A stretch of DNA of 64,000 bases. Source: Amphibacillus sp052055485. Its GTDB lineage: Bacteria; Bacillota; Bacilli; Bacillales; Amphibacillaceae. The position numbers and the translations under genes are program-made. The stretch covers positions 3,348,001 through 3,412,000 of the forward strand of contig NZ_CP197171.1 of NCBI RefSeq assembly GCF_052055485.1, written 5' to 3'. Under the pieces are notes generated by a model, which ran no database searches, was not told the DNA's origin, and worked only from the letters and a program-made list of their open reading frames with translations. Shown here in pieces: positions 27,084 to 36,170 of the stretch (the first letter of the stretch is position 1; each line of letters starts with the position of its first letter).

Positions 27084-27264
27084 GAAAAAATAAACTTGAT
27101 TCTAAATCGTCTAACTATTATATCTCTACTATCTATGTCGATTCTCACACAAACGTCCTCAGTTATTTTATTATCTTTTTTTCGCTCATCAACTTTTTAA
27201 ACTTCCAGTACTTATCTCAGATCTTTGCATTTTTCTATCTACCCGATTTTCCCATGATAATAGT

Positions 27265-27296
27265 GCATATTGGAACAAGCCCTATTCATAACAATA
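27265..27296 (+). promoter_or_regulatory. possible sporulation-type promoter of the catalase gene
   Basis: GCATATT and CATAACAATA separated by 15 bp resemble a sigma-E -35 (KMATATT) and an imperfect -10 (CATACAAT). They lie about 35 bp before the catalase ATG. No PerR-box (TTATAATnATTATAA) was found. Weak, pattern-only evidence. Confidence 0.25.
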
Positions 27297-27329
27297 TAAG
27301 GTAGATTAATTTTTCACAAGGAGGAAATA

Positions 27330-28742
27330 ATGAGCGATAACAAACAAAACCCCCAACAAGCAAAACAGATTCCTGTTCGAAAAAAAGCGCTAGCAGCCGG
27401 AAACAAACAGCCTGTACGTCAACATAAGCAATCGGATAACCCTGCACCCTCTTATTCGCAAACGGTTGGTAAAAATGGCCCTATACTGGAGCAAGATAAT
27501 ATTTTACATGAAAAACTGGAAACGTTCATTCACGAAAAAATTGTAGAACGTCCATTACATGTGAAAGGATTTGGTGCTTTCGGCTATTTCGAAACATTGA
27601 ATAGCATGAGCGAATACACAAAGCTTCCCTTTCTTCAACAGAGTGGTCAAACGGTTCCTGTCGCCGTCCGTTTTTCACTTGGTGCGAGCAATAAAGGGAC
27701 TCCAGATACATCGCGAAACATTCGTGGATTTTCAACAAAGTTCTATACAAACGCCGGGATTTTCGACCTTATTTGCAACCATCTCCCAGTCTTTTTATTA
27801 CGCGATCCCATGCGCTTTCCGGAAAGTATTGCCGCACTATCACCATCGCCACGAAATAACTTAATGGACCCGGAATTGCTTTGGAGATTTGTAGCTAGCA
27901 CTCCAGAGTCCACCCATTTTATCGTCCAGCTTTATTCTGACCACGGCACAGTCAAAAGTTTCCGGCGAATTCCTGGTTATAGTGTCAGTACGTACGTGTG
28001 GCGAAATTCAAAAGGAAGGCGACGTTACATTAAATACCATTGGGTTCCATTTGATGGTGTAGAATACATTACCAACAAAGAAGCAGAACAACTTGCAGCA
28101 ATCAATCCCGATTACGCCGGCGAAGATCTCTTCCAAACGATTGCCAGCGGAAAACCGGTAGAATATGGTCTGTACGTCCAAATGATGGATCCACAAGATG
28201 CAGAACAACTTCCATTCGATCCCCTTGATGACACAAAGGTATGGGATGAAAAGATGTATCCTTTCCATCCTGTCGGAAAGATGGTCCTTAATCGTAATCC
28301 TGATAACTATATGGAACAAGTGGAAAAAATCGCCTTCTCCCCATCAAACTTATTAGACGGAGCGGAATTATCAGATGATAAGATATTACAAGGGCGAGCG
28401 AATGTCTATTGGGATTCACAGCGGTATCGTATCGGTCCACAATTCCGCAAGGTGCCAGTAAATGATCAAAAACATTGGCGTCCAAGTGATTTACAAACAA
28501 GTGGAGAAGGTAGATTTATAGAAGGGAAACTCGTGCGTTCAGATATAGCCAAGCAAGATGATTTTTCACAAGCAGGAGAATTCTATCAATCATTATCGCA
28601 AGCGGGAAAATCTCACCTTGTCTCAAATCTTGTTGCTGCCTTAACGGGCATACATCGGAACTTACAAGTCAAGGTAATCGAATATCTTTCTCTTGCTTCA
28701 CGTGAACTCGGCGAGCGTGTATCAAATGGCTTGCGTGAATAA
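27330..28742 (+). CDS. heme catalase, divergent
   Basis: Decomposes H2O2. 470 residues in a monofunctional catalase fold, on the strand opposite to its neighbours and with a strong RBS (AAGGAGG). Seen: distal His77 in ERPLHVKG (usual ERVVHAKG), Asn150 in ICNHLPVF (usual VGNNTPVF), proximal Tyr360 with Arg356 in GRANVYWDSQRYR (usual RLFSYPDTQRHR), and the intact VGKMVLNRNPDNY block. The first 45 residues are basic and Gln/Pro-rich; the C-terminal about 60 residues form a helical tail. Catalytic residues remain, but the pocket around them is altered. It interrupts the conserved mtaB-rsmE interval, has no counterpart there in B. subtilis, and lies between repeats, so acquisition by transfer is likely. 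Confidence 0.9.
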   Translation: MSDNKQNPQQAKQIPVRKKALAAGNKQPVRQHKQSDNPAPSYSQTVGKNGPILEQDNILHEKLETFIHEKIVERPLHVKGFGAFGYFETLNSMSEYTKLPFLQQSGQTVPVAVRFSLGASNKGTPDTSRNIRGFSTKFYTNAGIFDLICNHLPVFLLRDPMRFPESIAALSPSPRNNLMDPELLWRFVASTPESTHFIVQLYSDHGTVKSFRRIPGYSVSTYVWRNSKGRRRYIKYHWVPFDGVEYITNKEAEQLAAINPDYAGEDLFQTIASGKPVEYGLYVQMMDPQDAEQLPFDPLDDTKVWDEKMYPFHPVGKMVLNRNPDNYMEQVEKIAFSPSNLLDGAELSDDKILQGRANVYWDSQRYRIGPQFRKVPVNDQKHWRPSDLQTSGEGRFIEGKLVRSDIAKQDDFSQAGEFYQSLSQAGKSHLVSNLVAALTGIHRNLQVKVIEYLSLASRELGERVSNGLRE

Positions 28743-28765
28743 ATTATATTAGAAAAGCCCGAAAA

Positions 28766-28793
28766 GCCGGGCGAAAATCAGCCCGGTTCTTTA
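28766..28793 (+). terminator. Rho-independent terminator after the catalase gene
   Basis: GCCGGGC and GCCCGGT pair around GAAAATCA, followed by TCTTT. A GC-rich stem unusual for this window, 24 bp after the stop. Confidence 0.85.
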
Positions 28794-28806
28794 GATTATA
28801 TAATAA

Positions 28807-28911
28807 ATAGCGTTGGTGAATAAAACACACAATTCACTAATACGCTATTTTTATTTATACATATTTGTGTTTGGTCTAATTTATAATTCACGTTATAAAC
28901 TTGCCGTTACC
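28807..28911 (+). mobile_element. solo left-end relic of the ISL3-type element
   Basis: Matches the IS left end at 19700-19803 in order: ATAGCGTTGGTGA, ACGCTATTTTTATTTA, then GTCT/GTCTAATTTATAA and TTCACGTTATAAAC. The hairpin is kept with paired changes (GAGT/ACTC in the IS, GAAT/ATTC here). No transposase or right end follows. It begins 14 bp after the catalase terminator. Confidence 0.75.
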
Positions 28912-29002
28912 AATAAGCCCATGCTGAAGCTCCTTTTAAACGAATTATTTAGTAATTTTTTTACTTATTTTAACCTATGACATACTAAACCAAATGTAAA
29001 AC

Positions 29003-29042
29003 TTTTTTTAAAAAATCACCCTCTATTAATAGAAAGGTGATT
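29003..29042 (-). terminator. Rho-independent terminator after rsmE
   Basis: AATCACC and GGTGATT close an AT-rich stem (CTTTCTATTAATAGAGG), followed on the minus strand by TTTTTTAAAAAAAG. About 70 bp beyond the rsmE stop; ends the heat-shock/prmA/rsmE transcript. Confidence 0.8.
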
Positions 29043-29109
29043 GCCGTATTCATTATTCTTTTTTCGTCTTTTTAAGTTTTAAGTATAGTGCAGCAGTTAC
29101 CTATTTATC

Positions 29110-29862
29110 TCACTCTGTCTCCTCGAAATAATAGGATAACGCAGACAATGCGTATAAGGGGGCTGTTTCTGTTCTTAATATTCTTGGCCCTAAACGAATC
29201 GGCTTAAAGTCACTTTGATAGAGTTGGTCTATTTCTGTTTCTGTTAGACCCCCTTCAGGACCGATAACAATGGCAATGGATTGATCCGGTTCAATATGTT
29301 CTAAATAATAACTTATTTTCTGTGTTTCTGCTTTACGAGTGGTTTCTTCATAAGCAACAAATTTGTGGTCAAATGATTGATCAGCTGAAATGAGCTGCTT
29401 TAATGAATAAGGTGTTTCTATAACTGGCTGAACAGTTCGATGAGCTTGTTCTGATGCCTCTTTAGCAATTTTTTGCAGGCGTTGAATTTTTTTCACGCTT
29501 TTTTTATCGTCCCATTTAACAATAGATCTATCACAGGCTAGTGGAATAATCCTTTTAACACCTAATTCTGTTGTCTTTTGAACAACCCATTCAAGTTTAT
29601 CCCCTTTTGGCAGACCTTGAATGAGTGTCACATTCACCGGTAACTCCACTTGATTCTTTAGCTTGTCCAAGATTAATAATTGAACATTTCCATTACTAAT
29701 TTCCTCGATTAAACATCGATAGGCTTCACCACTTGGATGATTACAAATCACTTCATCCCCTAGTTTCATTCTCATGACATGAACAATATGATGGTAATCG
29801 TCACTATCAATCTTGACATGCTGTTCAAACCAATTGTTTGGCTCAACAAAATATCGTTGCAT
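29110..29862 (-). CDS. rsmE: 16S rRNA (uracil1498-N3)-methyltransferase RsmE
   Basis: SPOUT-class methyltransferase for U1498 of 16S rRNA. Start set at ATG 29862 (MQRYFVE), which has GAGGTGA eight bases upstream, rather than the longer open frame to 29919 that overlaps prmA. 250 residues with the PUA-like N-terminus and the SAM knot motifs IGPEGGLTETEID and LGPRILRTETAPLYAL. Located 23 bp after prmA. Confidence 0.96.
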   Translation of the reverse strand: MQRYFVEPNNWFEQHVKIDSDDYHHIVHVMRMKLGDEVICNHPSGEAYRCLIEEISNGNVQLLILDKLKNQVELPVNVTLIQGLPKGDKLEWVVQKTTELGVKRIIPLACDRSIVKWDDKKSVKKIQRLQKIAKEASEQAHRTVQPVIETPYSLKQLISADQSFDHKFVAYEETTRKAETQKISYYLEHIEPDQSIAIVIGPEGGLTETEIDQLYQSDFKPIRLGPRILRTETAPLYALSALSYYFEETE

Positions 29863-29885
29863 AGCTGCTTTCACCTCAATATTGG

Positions 29886-30827
29886 TTATTCTGGCTTTTT
29901 GGCAACAATTAAAATCCAATCCTCCATCTGGTTTACTTCTAAAATCTCAAAGCCAGTATTCACTAAAGCTTCTTTGACTTCAAACTCTTTGGCTTGGATA
30001 ATCCCAGATGTAATAAAAAGACCACCCGGCTTTAACAATGTAAAGCTTTCTTTTTCAAAGCGTAAGATGATTTCGGCTAATAAATTAGCAACAATTAAAT
30101 CTGGATTAAGGGTCACATGGTTTAATAAATTATTTTGCTTTACTGTAACCGTTGAAGCGGTCTTGTTAAGCTTACTATTGATTGTAGCAGCTTTGACAGC
30201 AATATCATCTAAATCATAAGCAAAGACTTGTTTTGCTCCTAGTAAAGCAGCTACGATACTTAGAACACCAGAGCCAGTTCCTACATCAATCACTGTTTGC
30301 TCATTTTTTAGATATTTCTCTATTGCTTGGATACTTAATACTGTTGTCGGATGCGTCCCTGTTCCAAAAGCCATACCAGGATCTAATTCAACAACAATCT
30401 CTTCTGTTGATCCAGCTTGATAGTCTTCCCATGTTGGTGTAATAATGATTTTATTAGAAACTTTAACAGGTTTATAATATTTCTTCCATGCCGTTGCCCA
30501 TTCTTCTTCATTCACTTCACTTAATGTGATCCGATTATGACCAATGTCAATATCGTAAACAAGCAGTTGATTAATCGCTTGTTTGATTTGTTCAACTGCT
30601 TCTCCTAAAAAACTATTAACCGGTAAATAAGCTTTCAAATAGACGCCTTCCTCTGGGTAATCAGCTGGGTCTAATTCATACACTTCACCAAAGACATCTG
30701 ACCTCTCTTTAGCAAAATCAGCTGCATCTTCAATCACAACACCACTGGCTCCCGCCTCATGTAGAATATTAGAGATCGATTCAATTGCTTCATTTGTTGT
30801 ATGAACACAAAGTTCAGACCATTTCAA
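29886..30827 (-). CDS. prmA: ribosomal protein L11 methyltransferase PrmA
   Basis: SAM-dependent trimethylation of ribosomal protein L11. TTG 30827 (MKWSELCVHTT) is taken as start: it matches the start of the B. subtilis protein and has AAAGAG eight bases before it, while TTG 30836 abuts that site. 313 residues with DPGMAFGTGTHPTT and SAM motif I DVGTGSGVLSI, then NNLL and VANLLAEIILRF. It lies between dnaJ and rsmE as in Bacillus. Confidence 0.96.
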   Translation of the reverse strand: MKWSELCVHTTNEAIESISNILHEAGASGVVIEDAADFAKERSDVFGEVYELDPADYPEEGVYLKAYLPVNSFLGEAVEQIKQAINQLLVYDIDIGHNRITLSEVNEEEWATAWKKYYKPVKVSNKIIITPTWEDYQAGSTEEIVVELDPGMAFGTGTHPTTVLSIQAIEKYLKNEQTVIDVGTGSGVLSIVAALLGAKQVFAYDLDDIAVKAATINSKLNKTASTVTVKQNNLLNHVTLNPDLIVANLLAEIILRFEKESFTLLKPGGLFITSGIIQAKEFEVKEALVNTGFEILEVNQMEDWILIVAKKPE

Positions 30828-30865
30828 GTTGATCAACTCTTTTCTAAGGATAAATTCACTAACTC

Positions 30866-31987
30866 CTAATCACTTTTAAAGGCACGTTTCATTCGACTAA
30901 AGAAAGATTCTTCATTTTCATCCGCTGCATCATGACCAGCTAAATTATTAAATTCTCTAATTAATTCTTTTTGTCGCTCCGTTAAATTAGTTGGGGTAAT
31001 CACTCGCATACGGACATTTTGATCGCCATGACCATATCCACGTACGTTCGGAGCTCCTTTACCTCTTAATCTAAAAGTTTTACCTGTTTGCGTTCCAGCC
31101 GGTATCTTTAACTTAACTTTACCATGTACAGTAGGAATCTCAAGCTCATCTCCTAAAGCAGCTTGAGCATAAGTAATTGGCATTTCACAGAAGATATCAT
31201 CACCATCTCGTTGGAAGAATTCGTGTGATTTGACTTGGACGACTACATATAAATCTCCTGCTGGACCGCCGTTCGCTCCAGGTTCTCCTTTTCCAGCTAC
31301 ACGAATTTGTTGGCCATCATCAATTCCTGCTGGAACTTTAATATGAATTTGCTTTTGCTTTTTGACGGTTCCCTTTCCATGACACGTTGAACACTTTTCT
31401 TTAATTTCTTTGCCAGTCCCATTACAGTGATGACAAACGCGTTTATTAACTACTCGACCAAATGGGGTATTCTGTTCGACATTTAGCTGACCTGTACCAT
31501 GACAGTGCCGACATGTTTCAGGCTTTGTACCGGGCTTAGCCCCAGTCCCTTTACACGTATCACATTCTTCTTCACGAGGAATATGAATATCTGTTTCCTT
31601 ACCAAAGATAGCCTCTTCAAATTCCAATACCATCGTGTATTGAAGATCATTTCCTTGTCTCGGCGCATTCGGATCTCGTCTGCCTCCACCACCGAAAAAC
31701 ATATCAAAAATATCGCTAAAGCCACCAAAATCATCGGCACCGAAGCCGCCACCAAACCCTTGGCTTTGAGGACCAGCATGACCAAATTGATCATATTGTG
31801 CCCGCTTTTGTTCATTACTTAAAACTTCATAAGCTTCTTTTACTTCTTTAAATTTATCTGCTGCATCTGGCTCTTTGTTAACGTCTGGATGATACTTACG
31901 AGCTAGTTTTCGATATGTTTTTTTAATCTCTTCCTGAGAAGCATCTTTACCAATACCTAGCACGTCGTAATAATCGCGTTTACTCAT
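30866..31987 (-). CDS. dnaJ: chaperone DnaJ
   Basis: Hsp40 co-chaperone that stimulates the DnaK ATPase and delivers substrates. ATG 31987 (MSKRDYYDVLGI) chosen by homology; upstream in-frame ATGs lie in or next to the GGGAG site. 373 residues: J domain with HPD near 32, Gly/Phe-rich linker (GFGGGFGADDFGG), four CxxCxGxG zinc repeats (CDTCKGTG, CRHCHGTG, CHHCNGTG, CSTCHGKG), and the C-terminal substrate domain. It lies 220 bp after dnaK; that gap holds no gene. Confidence 0.98.
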   Translation of the reverse strand: MSKRDYYDVLGIGKDASQEEIKKTYRKLARKYHPDVNKEPDAADKFKEVKEAYEVLSNEQKRAQYDQFGHAGPQSQGFGGGFGADDFGGFSDIFDMFFGGGGRRDPNAPRQGNDLQYTMVLEFEEAIFGKETDIHIPREEECDTCKGTGAKPGTKPETCRHCHGTGQLNVEQNTPFGRVVNKRVCHHCNGTGKEIKEKCSTCHGKGTVKKQKQIHIKVPAGIDDGQQIRVAGKGEPGANGGPAGDLYVVVQVKSHEFFQRDGDDIFCEMPITYAQAALGDELEIPTVHGKVKLKIPAGTQTGKTFRLRGKGAPNVRGYGHGDQNVRMRVITPTNLTERQKELIREFNNLAGHDAADENEESFFSRMKRAFKSD

Positions 31988-32207
31988 GAAAGCCATCACT
32001 CCCATCTCGTTTTCTGCATAAAATTAATCATAACATTAATAACAACGCCTGAACAACCCTTTAACATTTAGTCTATCGATTTTACCAAATCAGCTAAAAA
32101 ATCAATACTCAGCTAATAGCTGTGGATAAACATAAAGCAATGAACAGGACAAAAGTCAAAGCCAAGTATAACCTGACTTTGACTTTTGGTCATTTAAAGG
32201 ATTGTTT

Positions 32208-34037
32208 TTATTTTTCTTCCTCATCATCTACTTCTTCGTAATCAGCATCAACTACATCATCTTCTGGTTTACCTTGTTCACCAGCTTGTTGGGCTTGTTG
32301 AGCTTGCTGAGCTTGTTCATAAAGCTTGACAGAAAGAGCTTGCACTTCTTGCTCTAAAGCTTCTTTCTTTGTTTTAACAGCTTCTAAATCTTCGCCTTCT
32401 AAAGCTTTTTTCAATTCTTCTTTAGCCGCTTCTGCTTTTTGTTTTTCATCTTCTGATACTTGCTCTCCTAAATCTTTAATAACTTTATCTGTTTGGAAAA
32501 CAAGTTGATCTGCTTCGTTGCGAAGGTCAATTTCTTCACGACGTTTCTTATCAGCTTCTGAATTTGCCTCTGCATCTTTAACCATTTGATCAACTTCTTC
32601 GTCAGATAATCCAGACGATGATTTAATCGTAATTGACTGTTCTTTATTTGTCCCTAAATCTTTAGCACGAACATTAACAATTCCATTTGAATCGATATCA
32701 AATGATACTTCAATTTGAGGGATACCACGTGGTGCAGGTGGAATATCTGTTAATTGGAAACGTCCTAAAGTTTTATTATCGGCTGCCATTTCGCGTTCGC
32801 CCTGTAATACGTGAATATCAACTGCTGTTTGATTATCGGCAGCAGTAGAGAAAACTTGGGAATGACTTGTTGGAATCGTTGTATTTCGTTCAATTAGTTT
32901 TGTCGTGACACTTCCCATTGTTTCAATTCCTAATGATAGTGGTGTAACATCTAATAGGAGAACGTCCTTCACATCTCCTTGTAAAACACCTGCTTGGATT
33001 GCAGCACCTAGCGCTACGACTTCATCAGGGTTCACACCTTTTGATGGTTCTTGACCAACTTCTTTTTGCAGTGCTTCCTGAACAGCAGGAATACGCGTAG
33101 ATCCACCTACTAGTAATACTTTATTTATTTCTGATGAATTTAACCCAGCATCAGACATTGCTTGACGAGTAGGACCCATTGTTCTTTCTACAAGACCTGC
33201 TGATAATTCATCAAATTTGGCTCTTGTTAAATTCATTTCTAAGTGTAATGGACCTGCTTCACCAGCTGTAATAAACGGTAAGGAAATCTGTGTTTGACCA
33301 ATACCTGAAAGATCCTTTTTCGCTTTTTCAGCAGCATCTTTCAATCGTTGTAAAGCCATTTTATCTTTGCCTAAATCAATTCCATTTTCCTTTTTAAATT
33401 CAGCAACCATATGATCAATAATCACTTGGTCAAAGTCATCACCACCAAGGCGATTGTCACCTGCTGTTGCGATAACTTCAAATGTACCATCACCAATGTC
33501 TAAGATCGATACATCTAACGTTCCTCCGCCAAGGTCGTAGACAAGCACTGTTTGATCTTGTTCAACTTTATCAATCCCATAAGCTAATGCTGCAGCTGTA
33601 GGTTCATTAATGATTCGCTCAACTTCTAAGCCAGCAATTTTACCAGCATCTTTTGTTGCTTGTCTTTCTGCATCATTAAAGTATGCTGGAACAGTAATCA
33701 CGGCTTTTTCAACCGTTTCTCCTAAATAATCTTCAGCGTAATTTTTAATATATTGAAGAATAATTGCTGAAATTTCTTGAGGCGTATATTCTTTGCCTTC
33801 CATTTCAACTTTATAATCAGTTCCCATATGACGTTTAATTGATTGTACTGTATTTGAATTTGTAATAGCTTGACGTTTGGCTACTTCACCAACTTGTCGT
33901 TCACCATTTTTAAAAGATACAACTGAAGCTGTTGTACGATTCCCTTCTGGATTAGGGATAACAATCGCTTCTCCACCTTCCATAACTGCTACACATGAGT
34001 TTGTTGTTCCTAAATCAATACCAATAATTTTACTCAT
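32208..34037 (-). CDS. dnaK: chaperone DnaK (Hsp70)
   Basis: ATP-dependent Hsp70 chaperone. 609 residues: nucleotide-binding domain with IGIDLGTTNSCVAVMEGG at the start, VYDLGGGTLDVSILD and LVGGSTRIPAVQ; substrate domain from about 380; and a C-terminal lid ending in Gln/Ala-rich and acidic sequence (DYEEVDDEEEK). Preceded by grpE by 30 bp. Controlled as part of the hrcA operon through CIRCE. Confidence 0.99.
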   Translation of the reverse strand: MSKIIGIDLGTTNSCVAVMEGGEAIVIPNPEGNRTTASVVSFKNGERQVGEVAKRQAITNSNTVQSIKRHMGTDYKVEMEGKEYTPQEISAIILQYIKNYAEDYLGETVEKAVITVPAYFNDAERQATKDAGKIAGLEVERIINEPTAAALAYGIDKVEQDQTVLVYDLGGGTLDVSILDIGDGTFEVIATAGDNRLGGDDFDQVIIDHMVAEFKKENGIDLGKDKMALQRLKDAAEKAKKDLSGIGQTQISLPFITAGEAGPLHLEMNLTRAKFDELSAGLVERTMGPTRQAMSDAGLNSSEINKVLLVGGSTRIPAVQEALQKEVGQEPSKGVNPDEVVALGAAIQAGVLQGDVKDVLLLDVTPLSLGIETMGSVTTKLIERNTTIPTSHSQVFSTAADNQTAVDIHVLQGEREMAADNKTLGRFQLTDIPPAPRGIPQIEVSFDIDSNGIVNVRAKDLGTNKEQSITIKSSSGLSDEEVDQMVKDAEANSEADKKRREEIDLRNEADQLVFQTDKVIKDLGEQVSEDEKQKAEAAKEELKKALEGEDLEAVKTKKEALEQEVQALSVKLYEQAQQAQQAQQAGEQGKPEDDVVDADYEEVDDEEEK

Positions 34038-34067
34038 TTCTTCTTCCTCCTTGATTTCTATATGTAG

Positions 34068-34643
34068 TTATTGATTCACTTTGACCATCGCCGGACGAAT
34101 GACACGATCCTTTAGACGATATCCTTTTTGCATCTCTTCAACAACCACATTGGATTCATATTGGTCATCCTCAACTTGCATAATGGCTTGATGAACATTT
34201 GGATCAAATGTTTCACCAACTGTTTCAATGACCTCTACTCCTTCAGCTTCTAAAATGGTTTGAAATTGACGGTAAATCATTTCCATCCCTTCAACAAAAG
34301 ATTTAGCGGATTCATCATCTGATACGGTTTGAAGCGCACGTTCAAAATTATCAATAACAGGTAACAGTTCTGTTACTAACGCCTGTGATTTATATTTTAA
34401 ATCAGCAGCCTTTTCACGCTGTGTTCGTTTGCGATAATTATCGTATTCAGCTTGTAGCCGAATAAACTTATCAAAAAGTTCATCCTTTTCGATGATTAAC
34501 TGCTGATACTTTTCATCTGTTGAATCTTCCTCTGTTGCTTCTTCAACTAATTCTTGTTCAACCTCTTCAATTTCCTCAGTTTCTTCAAGTGGTTCTTTTT
34601 CAGTTACAACTTCTTCTTGTTTATTATGATCTTTTTTTTCCAT
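34068..34643 (-). CDS. grpE: nucleotide exchange factor GrpE
   Basis: Releases ADP from DnaK. Start at ATG 34643 (MEKKDHNKQEE) with GGGGGTGAG four to five bases upstream. 191 residues: a Glu-rich unordered head (about 1-50), a long coiled coil with FDKFIRLQAEYDNYRKRTQREK, and the beta-wing domain with GEPFDPNVHQAIM-like sequence (VGETFDPNVHQAIMQVED). Unusually, a 357-bp gap separates it from hrcA. Confidence 0.97.
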   Translation of the reverse strand: MEKKDHNKQEEVVTEKEPLEETEEIEEVEQELVEEATEEDSTDEKYQQLIIEKDELFDKFIRLQAEYDNYRKRTQREKAADLKYKSQALVTELLPVIDNFERALQTVSDDESAKSFVEGMEMIYRQFQTILEAEGVEVIETVGETFDPNVHQAIMQVEDDQYESNVVVEEMQKGYRLKDRVIRPAMVKVNQ

Positions 34644-34722
34644 ATTTCTCACCCCCTGCATTTCTTCTCGCTACTTACATACAATGTCATCATCTAAGAA
34701 ACATTTAGGTCTATCTCCACAC

Positions 34723-34851
34723 TTAAAAATCTTCGGCTAACTTGTCCACACTGAGGTAGCTGTTCATCCCACCAAAAGGATTTGTTGGAACGTCAAAGTT
34801 ACCACCTCCGTGTGGAAGTGAAGCCTTAGATTTATTTAGACCATTATTCAT
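34723..34851 (-). CDS. unassigned 42-residue ORF between hrcA and grpE
   Basis: Same strand as the heat-shock genes. ATG 34851 has GGGGAT eight bases upstream; the frame encodes a soluble, Gly/Asn-rich peptide (SLPHGGGNFDVPTNPFGG in the middle, YLSVDKLAEDF at the end) and stops at 34723, 79 bp before grpE. The DNA looks richer in G and C than the surrounding gap. No membrane helix or cysteine, and I recognise no family. It might be a real small protein, a bacteriocin- or signal-like peptide, or a gene fragment. Confidence 0.45.
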   Translation of the reverse strand: MNNGLNKSKASLPHGGGNFDVPTNPFGGMNSYLSVDKLAEDF

Positions 34852-35000
34852 ACAGTTTTATCCCCAATAGTATAACCCTATTACTCAATAGTTAGTAGCT
34901 ATGTCTCCATTACTACCATCCATCGATAAACTGTCACTTGTTGAGAAAACCTATCAATGGAACAATTCACTTTAGTTATCGATCTTAAATCCTCTATACA

Positions 35001-36023
35001 CTACCAGTCGTGAAAAGTATGTGACATTCGCTTAGATAATAAACGCATCAATGATACGACTCGAGCATAATCCATTCTCTTTGGCCCTAATAACGCAATA
35101 GTTCCCAGTTGTTCACCAGACAATGAATATGTCGCTGTGATCAAACTTAAATCCTGCATCTCATTTATTTTATTTTCATGGCCAATTGATATTTGAATTC
35201 CTTTTTCAGAAGCTCTTAACAACTTTGCCATTAAATCTTCTTTTTCAATGATCGAATATAGCGAATGAATTTTTGTCACATCATTAAACTCTGGTTGCAA
35301 AAGCATATTTGTAATGCCGCTCATGTATACATTATCAGGCTGTTGATTAAATAATGCGCCGTTTAAATAGTCTAAAGCGATACTCACGTCTTCAATATAA
35401 TGATTGAGAATATTGCTTAACTCAGCTTGAATTTTACTATGAAGCTGGATAATCGGTACATTATAAAATTGCTCATTTAAAATGTTGACTAGCTTTTCTA
35501 AATCAGCTGCGTTAATTTCAACTGGAATCGTAAATGAACGATGCTCTACATGACCACTATTGGTCACTAAAATAGCAACAGCAGTTGTCTTTGATAACTG
35601 GATAATTTGCAACTGTTTCAATGTTGTTTCATGAACCTCAGGTCCTAAAATGATTGACGTGTAATTTGTTAGATCTGATAGCACTTCACCAGATTTTTGT
35701 ACAACCTGTTCAAACTCAACTAAATCTTGATCAAATACAGCCGAAATAATTTTCTGGTCCTTTTTCGACAAGTGAAATGGTAATAACATATGATCAACAT
35801 AAAAACGATAACCTTTTTCAGAAGGTATTCGTCCTGAAGATGAGTGGGTTTTTTCAATATAACCCAATTCACCCAAATCAGCCATTTCATTTCTTATTGT
35901 TGCAGGGCTAAAGGATATCCCATCTATCTTGGATATCGCACGTGATCCAATTGGTTGAGCTGTTTGGATGAACTCATCAATTATCACTTGTAATATCAAA
36001 AGTTGTCTTTTTGATAGCTCCAT
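35001..36023 (-). CDS. hrcA: heat-inducible transcription repressor HrcA
   Basis: Represses class I heat-shock genes by binding CIRCE; its activity depends on GroEL. 340 residues with a winged-helix N-terminus (QPIGSRAISKIDGISFSPATIRNEMADLGELGYIEKTHSSSGRIPSEKGYRFYVD spans about 20-75) and a GAF-like dimerisation domain. First gene of the hrcA-grpE-dnaK-dnaJ cluster; CIRCE sits 16 bp before its start, giving autoregulation. Confidence 0.98.
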   Translation of the reverse strand: MELSKRQLLILQVIIDEFIQTAQPIGSRAISKIDGISFSPATIRNEMADLGELGYIEKTHSSSGRIPSEKGYRFYVDHMLLPFHLSKKDQKIISAVFDQDLVEFEQVVQKSGEVLSDLTNYTSIILGPEVHETTLKQLQIIQLSKTTAVAILVTNSGHVEHRSFTIPVEINAADLEKLVNILNEQFYNVPIIQLHSKIQAELSNILNHYIEDVSIALDYLNGALFNQQPDNVYMSGITNMLLQPEFNDVTKIHSLYSIIEKEDLMAKLLRASEKGIQISIGHENKINEMQDLSLITATYSLSGEQLGTIALLGPKRMDYARVVSLMRLLSKRMSHTFHDW

Positions 36024-36038
36024 CGATGATCACCTCTG

Positions 36039-36065
36039 TTAGCACTCTTACGATTCGAGTGCTAA
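36039..36065 (-). promoter_or_regulatory. CIRCE operator
   Basis: Perfect TTAGCACTC-N9-GAGTGCTAA, the HrcA binding site, between the promoter and the hrcA start. Confidence 0.98.
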
Positions 36066-36075
36066 TACTAATAAT

Positions 36076-36104
36076 AAATTATCAAATCATCCTTTCGTTG
36101 TCAA
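36076..36104 (-). promoter_or_regulatory. Sigma-A promoter of the hrcA operon
   Basis: TTGACA and TAATTT with a 17-bp spacer, immediately upstream of CIRCE, so the operator overlaps the initially transcribed region. Confidence 0.85.
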
Positions 36105-36170
36105 CGAAAACACTCTGGAAACTTCAAAAATAGTAAAATCATTACTGAACTTCTGGAAAAGCTCAGTTTA

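Noticed and set aside
27050..27304. Plus-strand ORF of 84 codons before the catalase gene
   Set aside because: It starts in the repeat element and contains the likely catalase promoter region; no RBS.
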